Source of the DNA: Collinsella sp. UBA6357
GTDB taxonomy: Bacteria; Actinomycetota; Coriobacteriia; Coriobacteriales; Coriobacteriaceae
Assembly (NCBI GenBank): GCA_002437815.1
Contig: DJRP01000026.1
Span: 36,212-100,211 of the forward strand
Length of the DNA: 64,000 nucleotides
Reading direction: 5' to 3'
The translations under genes were made by a program, and so were the position numbers. Below, piece after piece: positions 58,903-64,000 of this stretch (positions are counted from its first letter, which is position 1; the number at the start of each line of letters is the position of its first letter). The notes under the pieces were generated by a model. The model saw nothing but the letters and a program-made list of their open reading frames with translations. It was not told the origin of the DNA and did not search any database.

Positions 58903-59032
58903 GTCCCGGCCCTTCGGTCGCGGGTGAAATTTATCGCGAGTTCCGCACGAACAGGAGGCCACTTAATGTGGCCTCCGTCGTGAGCAGGACTGCCCGAGCA
59001 GGAAATTTCACCCGCGACCGAAGGGCCGGGAC
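58903..59032. repeat. 130-bp nested palindrome (30-bp perfect inverted arms with an inner hairpin)
   Basis: Outer arms 58903-58932 and 59003-59032 are exact reverse complements over 30 bp (one arm begins GTCCCGGCCCTTCGGTCGCG). Inside, GGAGGCCAC (58954-58962) pairs with GTGGCCTCC (58968-58976) and CACGA (58946-58950) with TCGTG (58978-58982). The whole element can fold into one long cruciform. It has no coding frame. It resembles a non-autonomous miniature inverted-repeat element or a large RNA structure; copy number in the genome would decide. Confidence 0.8.
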
Positions 59033-59212
59033 ACCCGTATGGGATGGGGAGTTGATGCATCAGTGGTGCTTCCTGAGCGAAACGGGTATCATACGGGAGT
59101 TATTGCAGCGAGCTTGCTGCTTTTCTTTATGGATGTGCACGACGGCCGGTTTGCCAGAAGCGCCCCGTCGGTTGTTTGTTAATGGATCAGAGAAAGGACC
59201 GCACGCACACTT

Positions 59213-60883
59213 ATGGCAACAAAGAAATCTTCTCCCTTGAAAATCATTCCGCTCGGCGGTCTGGACGGCATCGGTAAGAACATGACCGTCTTCGAATGCG
59301 GCGACGATATGGTTCTGGTCGATGCGGGCCTCATGTTCCCCGATGACTCTCAGCCCGGTATCGATCTGGTGCTTCCCGACTACACCTACGTTCTCGAGAA
59401 CGAGGACAAGCTCCGCGGTATCGTGGTCACCCATGGCCACGAGGACCACACGGGCTCCCTGCCGTATCTTCTGCAGGACCTCAACAACAAGGTGCCCATC
59501 TTCTCGAGCAAACTCACTCTGGGCTTCATCGAGGGCAAGCTTTCCGAATTCCGCATCCGTGCCCCCAAGTTCCGCGAAGTCAAAGACGGCAGCCATGTCA
59601 ACCTGGGCGGTATCTCGCTCGACTTTTTCTCGATGACCCACTCCATTCCCGGAGCGCTGGGTGTCTTTATCCGCACCAATCAGGGCACCGTGCTGCACAC
59701 CGGTGACTTTAAGCTCGATCAGACGCCCATCGATGGTGTCACGCCCAACTATGCGGCCATCAACCGCTTCGCCAAGCAGGGCGTCGACCTTCTGCTCTCC
59801 GATTCCACCAATGCCACCGTCCCCGGCTTTACCAAGTCCGAGGCCGAGGTGGGTCCGAGCCTTCTGCATGCCATCAAAAATGCCAAGGGCCGCGTCTTCG
59901 TCGCCTCGTTCTCGAGCCATATCCATCGCCTGCAGCAGATCTGCGACGCCGCGCGCGCCTGTGGCCGCAAGGTCGTCGTAACCGGTCGCTCCATGCTTAC
60001 CAACACCCGCGTGGCGCGCGAGCTGGGCTATCTCAATATCGATGACTCGGACATCATCGATGCTTTTGATATCGACAACATCCCCGACGAGAAGATCGTT
60101 GTCATGTGCACCGGCTCTCAGGGAGAGCCCTTGTCGGCGCTTTCGCGTATGGCAAATGGCGAGCATAAGACGCTCTCTATCCATGAGGGCGATACCGTCA
60201 TCATCTCCGCGACTCCGGTTCCCGGCAACGAGAAGGCTGTACAGCAGGTCATCAACAGCCTGGCCAAGCTGGGCTGCGATGTCTATGACAAGTCGCGCAC
60301 CCTGGTACATGTCTCCGGTCATGGCAGCCAGGAGGAGCTCAAGCTCATGCTCGCCATGGCTAAACCCACCTACTTCATGCCGGTCCACGGCGAGGCCGTT
60401 CATCTGCGCGCCCACGCCGAGCTGGCGCGCAAGATGGGTATCAAGGATGATCATATCTTCATTCTCGACAACGGCGACACCCTCGAGATGCGCGGCGGCA
60501 TCGTCAAGCGAGGCACGCCGGTCGAATCGGGTATCGTCTATGTCGATGGTCTACGCATCGGCGATACCGATCCTATCGTTCTGCGTGACCGTCAGAAGCT
60601 CGCTAACGACGGAATGGTCACCGCGGTCGCCATCGTTTCACTCAAGCACAAGAAGATCGAAGCCATCGAGTTCTCTGGTCGCGGCGTCTCCTTCGCCATC
60701 GACGATCAGTTCTCCGACGACGCTTCTGCGGCCATCCTGAAGACGATCGAAAAGGGCAAGTTCAGCTTCACTTCGAGCGGCACCGATGCTCTTCGCAAGG
60801 CCGTCCGCGATTCTCTCTCCAACTTCATTTGGAGCCGTACCCGTACCCGTCCGATGATCATCCCGGTTGTCATGGAGGTCTAA
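59213..60883 (+). CDS. rnjA: Ribonuclease J
   Basis: 556 residues, normal size. The metallo-beta-lactamase metal motif THGHEDHTGSLPYLL (~76-90), SHIHRLQQI, the beta-CASP region (SFSSHIHR ... VVTGRSMLTNTRVARELGYL), GSQGEPLSALSRMANGEH and HVSGHGSQEELKLML. It carries both 5' exo- and endonuclease activity and is the central RNA-decay enzyme in bacteria without RNase E. It lies downstream of pnp after the nested palindrome, and ftsK follows at once. Confidence 0.96.
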   Translation: MATKKSSPLKIIPLGGLDGIGKNMTVFECGDDMVLVDAGLMFPDDSQPGIDLVLPDYTYVLENEDKLRGIVVTHGHEDHTGSLPYLLQDLNNKVPIFSSKLTLGFIEGKLSEFRIRAPKFREVKDGSHVNLGGISLDFFSMTHSIPGALGVFIRTNQGTVLHTGDFKLDQTPIDGVTPNYAAINRFAKQGVDLLLSDSTNATVPGFTKSEAEVGPSLLHAIKNAKGRVFVASFSSHIHRLQQICDAARACGRKVVVTGRSMLTNTRVARELGYLNIDDSDIIDAFDIDNIPDEKIVVMCTGSQGEPLSALSRMANGEHKTLSIHEGDTVIISATPVPGNEKAVQQVINSLAKLGCDVYDKSRTLVHVSGHGSQEELKLMLAMAKPTYFMPVHGEAVHLRAHAELARKMGIKDDHIFILDNGDTLEMRGGIVKRGTPVESGIVYVDGLRIGDTDPIVLRDRQKLANDGMVTAVAIVSLKHKKIEAIEFSGRGVSFAIDDQFSDDASAAILKTIEKGKFSFTSSGTDALRKAVRDSLSNFIWSRTRTRPMIIPVVMEV

Positions 60884-60884
60884 T

Positions 60885-63650
60885 TTGGCGTCGCGTTCCG
60901 CATCATCCGCCAAAGGCAATAAAAACGACGCAAAACCGGCATCCGTCCAGGGTGCCGGTTCCCATCTGCGTGCCAATGAGGGATTCGACGAGTTAGATGA
61001 TTTCGAGTCGCTCGTAGAACCATCCGCCCATCGCGATATCGCCGGCGTCGTCATCGCCGTCTTGGCGATCGCGTCCTTTATCGCCGTCATATCTCCCGCT
61101 TCCGCCCCTGTGACCGCCGCGGTCGCGGGCTTCTACCACTTGGGCTTCGGCCTGGGTGCCTATGTGCTGCCGATCGTTATCCTCCTGTTCGCGGCCACGC
61201 TCTTTTTGGGGGAGGAATCCCCGCTTAACGTTCGCACGGTGGGCGGTGGTTCCGTCGTGTTCGTTGCCGTCATCTCCATCCTTTCACTCATGGTCAAGGG
61301 GACCGACGCTTCAACCGAATTGATGTTCACCCCTCAGAATCTATCTGCGGCCGGCGGCTATATCGGCGCGTTTATCGCGTCAACGCTGCAGGGTGCCCTC
61401 GGCAAGCCTATCGCTCTAGTCGTTCTGATCGGTCTTATGGCGGTCGGGTTCGTTATCATCGGCTTCTCCATCAGCAGCTTCCTTCAAGCGGCACGCGATC
61501 GCGCGCTCGATCTCGCTGACCGTCACCGCATCGATCTCAATGATGCCCCCTGGGGTGACGAGGATGCACTCTCGGTTCCCGCCGGCCCAAGGCGAACGCT
61601 CACCGGCCGTCTTAAGTCCTCCTCGGATAGCGCCGCCACCAAGGTGATCGTCTCAGACGATCAGGATGACGAAGAGGATGAAGACCCCTTTGTAGACGTC
61701 AGCGATCAGCTCGAAGCCGAACAAGCTAAAACGACCCTCTTGGGTTCTCGTATCAAGAAACACCGTGCCAAGAAAGCAAAGCCGCAGCTGAGCACCTCTG
61801 AGCCCGATCCTTCTTGGTCCGATAGTGAAATCGAGCTTACCGAGGGCGAAGAGGATGAGGACGATATCAACCTTGACTCCGCCAAGACCACACTTCTCGC
61901 AAATCACAAAACCAGGCGTGAGCCGATAACCCAGCAGATCGCTTTCGACACGGACGCTATCCTTGATGATGAGACGAATCCGCCTTTCGCGGTTACCCCG
62001 GCTCAGGTGCCCACCTCCGCCGAACCGCAGATCCCAGATTTTCTCAAGCATCCCAAAAACGCTCCGGATTCGCCTGCAAACGAACCACAAAATACAGACG
62101 CCCCAGTCCAAGAGGCAGGGCAAGAGGACGAAGAAGAGGGGCTCACGCTGCCCCCGATCAATATCCTGCACTCGAACCCCCAGGCGGCCGCATCGGCCTC
62201 AAGTGACGGCGAGCTCGAGCAGACCGCCGAGCAGCTGCAGTCCACACTCGAGGAGTTCGGTCGTCGCGCACGTGTTGTGGGCTGGATCGCGGGCCCCACG
62301 GTCACCACGTTCAAGCTGCAACCGGGTGAGGGCGAGCGCGTAAGCAAGATCTCGAGCCTTGAGGACGATATCGCCCTTTCGCTCGCCGCACAATCGGTTC
62401 GTATCTTCGCGCCGATTCCCGGCACCTCGCTTGTCGGCATCGAGATTCCCAACCGCAAGCGCCAAAACGTCTATCTGGGTGATGTCCTGCCCTACGTCAA
62501 GGGCGGCCCCTTGGAGCTTGCTATCGGTCGTGACGCCGAGGGCACCCCCGTCGTTGCCGATCTGGCCAAGATGCCCCACCTGCTCATCGCCGGTACCACC
62601 GGTTCCGGTAAGTCGGTCATGATCAACTCCATCATCACGACGCTGCTCATGAGGGCGCTTCCCGAGGATGTTCGCCTGATCATGGTCGACCCCAAACGCG
62701 TCGAGCTTGCCGGTTATAACGGGCTGCCGCATCTCTATGTGCCCGTCGTGACGGAACCCAAGCAGGCAGCCAGTGCCCTGCAGTGGGCTGTATCCGAGAT
62801 GGAGCGACGCCTCAAAGTCTTCGAGCGGCTCAACGTGCGTAAGATCTCGACCTACAACGAAAAATGGGCGGCAGGGGAGTTCGAGCATTATGACAACCCG
62901 CCGCAAAAGATGCCCTACCTCGTCATCATCATCGACGAGCTCTCCGACCTCATGATGGTCGCGGGAAAAGACGTCGAGGCCTCGATCGTGCGCATCGCGC
63001 AGCTTGGTCGTGCCGCCGGCATCCACTTGATCGTTGCCACGCAGCGACCCAGTTCAAATGTCGTCACCGGCCTGATCAAAGCGAACATCACCAACCGCAT
63101 TGCCTTCAACGTGGCCACGGGCATCGACTCCCGCGTCATCATCGATCAGATGGGCGCCGAGAAGCTCACCGGTCTGGGCGACATGCTGTTCTCCAAGGTC
63201 GATTGGGGAAAACCTCGCCGTATCCAGGGTTGTTTTGTCTCGGATGACGAGATCAACGAGATCGTCGATTTCGTTAAATCCCAGAGTGAGCCTGATTATC
63301 ACGAGGAGATCCTCTCGGCCGTGGCGCCTGCCGCCATGTCGGTCGCCTGTGGCGTGGGCATCGTGCGCACGGGCGTTGCCGAGCCTCAGGATGACGATCC
63401 CTTGATTTGGGAGGCTGCCCATATTGTGGTGGAATCTCAGCTGGGCTCCACATCTGGACTCCAAAGACGACTCAAGGTTGGATACGCTCGCGCTGGACGT
63501 ATCATGGACATGCTGGAGGAAAAGGGTGTCGTCGGACCGCCCGATGGATCCAAACCGCGTGAGGTGCTCCTCGATGACGAGGGTCTCGCGGCTTTGGAAT
63601 CCGTCGAGGCCCAGATGGCTCAAGAAGACAGTTTGTTTGGAGGATTGTGA
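60885..63650 (+). CDS. ftsK: DNA translocase FtsK/SpoIIIE
   Basis: 921 residues from the TTG at 60885 (GGAGG upstream, right after the rnjA stop). About four N-terminal membrane helices (DIAGVVIAVLAIASFIAVI ... GLMAVGFVIIGFSISSFL, ~50-200) are followed by a long acidic, proline-rich linker (~215-450). The motor has Walker A IAGTTGSGKSVMINSI, Walker B VIIIDELSDLMMVA and VATQRPSSNVVTGLIKANI. A C-terminal winged helix (gamma) domain (SGLQRRLKVGYARAGRIMDMLEEKGVVGPPDGSKPREVL) reads KOPS-type sequences. It pumps DNA at the septum for dif resolution. Overlaps the next gene by one base. Confidence 0.96.
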   Translation: MASRSASSAKGNKNDAKPASVQGAGSHLRANEGFDELDDFESLVEPSAHRDIAGVVIAVLAIASFIAVISPASAPVTAAVAGFYHLGFGLGAYVLPIVILLFAATLFLGEESPLNVRTVGGGSVVFVAVISILSLMVKGTDASTELMFTPQNLSAAGGYIGAFIASTLQGALGKPIALVVLIGLMAVGFVIIGFSISSFLQAARDRALDLADRHRIDLNDAPWGDEDALSVPAGPRRTLTGRLKSSSDSAATKVIVSDDQDDEEDEDPFVDVSDQLEAEQAKTTLLGSRIKKHRAKKAKPQLSTSEPDPSWSDSEIELTEGEEDEDDINLDSAKTTLLANHKTRREPITQQIAFDTDAILDDETNPPFAVTPAQVPTSAEPQIPDFLKHPKNAPDSPANEPQNTDAPVQEAGQEDEEEGLTLPPINILHSNPQAAASASSDGELEQTAEQLQSTLEEFGRRARVVGWIAGPTVTTFKLQPGEGERVSKISSLEDDIALSLAAQSVRIFAPIPGTSLVGIEIPNRKRQNVYLGDVLPYVKGGPLELAIGRDAEGTPVVADLAKMPHLLIAGTTGSGKSVMINSIITTLLMRALPEDVRLIMVDPKRVELAGYNGLPHLYVPVVTEPKQAASALQWAVSEMERRLKVFERLNVRKISTYNEKWAAGEFEHYDNPPQKMPYLVIIIDELSDLMMVAGKDVEASIVRIAQLGRAAGIHLIVATQRPSSNVVTGLIKANITNRIAFNVATGIDSRVIIDQMGAEKLTGLGDMLFSKVDWGKPRRIQGCFVSDDEINEIVDFVKSQSEPDYHEEILSAVAPAAMSVACGVGIVRTGVAEPQDDDPLIWEAAHIVVESQLGSTSGLQRRLKVGYARAGRIMDMLEEKGVVGPPDGSKPREVLLDDEGLAALESVEAQMAQEDSLFGGL

Positions 63651-64000
63651 TGGCTGCACGCTTTGGCGATATGCTTCTCGAGCGGCGTCGTATGCTCGGC
63701 TTATCCATCCAACAGGTCGCCAACACCATCAAAATCAGACCGCAGATCATCGAATTCTTCGAGATGGGCGATTTTTCCTCTATGCCCCCGCGCGGCTATG
63801 CGCAGGGCATGATTTCGAGCTACGCCCGTTTTCTGGGGCTCAACCCCCGCGACGTCGTAAACGCCTATTTTGATGACCTTATGGCTTATGAGCGCGAGAC
63901 CTCTCAGTCTGGAGGCCGTTTCCAAGAACCGGCGGCCTATGTCAATGCACGCTCTTCAACCGACAGCGGACGTTTTCTCATGGTGAGCGGCGGTCGTACG
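63650..64000 (+). CDS. RodZ-like helix-turn-helix protein (3' truncated by window edge)
   Basis: 117 codons seen, still open at the right edge. An N-terminal Xre-type helix-turn-helix (LLERRRMLGLSIQQVANTIKIRPQIIEFFEMGDFSSMPPRGYAQGMISSYARFLGLNP) is the RodZ/YmfM pattern, in which the HTH interacts with MreB rather than DNA. The predicted membrane helix and outer domain lie beyond the window. The ATG overlaps the ftsK stop (TGATG), and RodZ-like genes commonly follow ftsK in this order (ftsK-rodZ-pgsA/rimO). Confidence 0.8.
   Translation, partial: MAARFGDMLLERRRMLGLSIQQVANTIKIRPQIIEFFEMGDFSSMPPRGYAQGMISSYARFLGLNPRDVVNAYFDDLMAYERETSQSGGRFQEPAAYVNARSSTDSGRFLMVSGGRT

Overview
The window reads as a chromosomal segment of a GC-rich actinobacterium of the class Coriobacteriia, most likely Collinsella or a close relative. 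Reasons: an actinobacterial-type mIHF directly upstream of gmk and rpoZ; a paired GlgC/GlgD glycogen locus; bifunctional AdhE of a fermentative anaerobe; a complete PyrR-headed pyrimidine operon with class 1B PyrD/PyrK; sortase-type surface proteins. The genus is inferred from gene content and codon use, not from any search.

Layout. (1) 1-4.6 kb: the end of a surface polysaccharide locus on the + strand: polymerase-like membrane protein (cut by the window edge), GT2 glycosyltransferase, flippase, and an O-acyltransferase split by a frameshift in a run of eight G. A 20-bp perfect hairpin next to an A8 run lies inside the glycosyltransferase gene. (2) 4.6-11.1 kb: an accessory stretch, visibly more AT-rich from about 6.3 kb. 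It holds a secreted transglutaminase-like/ricin-lectin protein, an LPKTG surface protein, DUF2442 and DUF4160 small proteins, an AAA/DUF4143 ATPase preceded by four 23-bp direct repeats, and a RelB-YafQ toxin-antitoxin pair. (3) 11.2-24.5 kb, - strand: an FmdB-type zinc ribbon and a glycogen cluster glgB-glgP-glgC-glgD-glgA plus a GH13-GH77 fusion enzyme. GlgA and GlgB both carry long Lys/Ala-rich histone-H1-like tails. (4) 24.8-29.8 kb: HAD phosphatase and thiamine pyrophosphokinase (+), phosphotransferase and adhE (-). (5) 30-31.4 kb: a REP-associated Y1 transposase bracketed by REP-like inverted repeats, and rpmB. (6) 31.6-37.1 kb: pyrR-pyrB-pyrC-pyrK-pyrD-pyrF with a long leader. (7) 37.3-64 kb: housekeeping genes, all +: mihF-gmk-rpoZ-thiI; comEA-comEC-holA; rpsT; lepA-dusB-hemW-(membrane DnaJ-like)-dnaJ-mtaB-phoH-ybeY-dgkA-era-recO; rpsO-pnp; rnjA-ftsK and the start of a RodZ-like gene. 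A 130-bp nested palindrome separates pnp from rnjA.

How they work together. GlgC/GlgD make ADP-glucose, GlgA elongates, GlgB branches, GlgP phosphorolyses, and the GH13-GH77 fusion can trim and rearrange the released maltodextrins. The pyr operon supplies most of UMP synthesis (carbamoyl-phosphate synthase and PyrE are not in the window). The lepA-recO run combines translation, rRNA/tRNA maturation and chaperone functions. The most unusual signals are the two histone-like tails on glycogen enzymes, the 23-bp repeat array before the AAA ATPase, the hairpin and slippery tracts in the polysaccharide genes, the membrane-bound DnaJ-like protein, and the nested palindrome after pnp. No rRNA gene, tRNA gene or CRISPR array was recognised.
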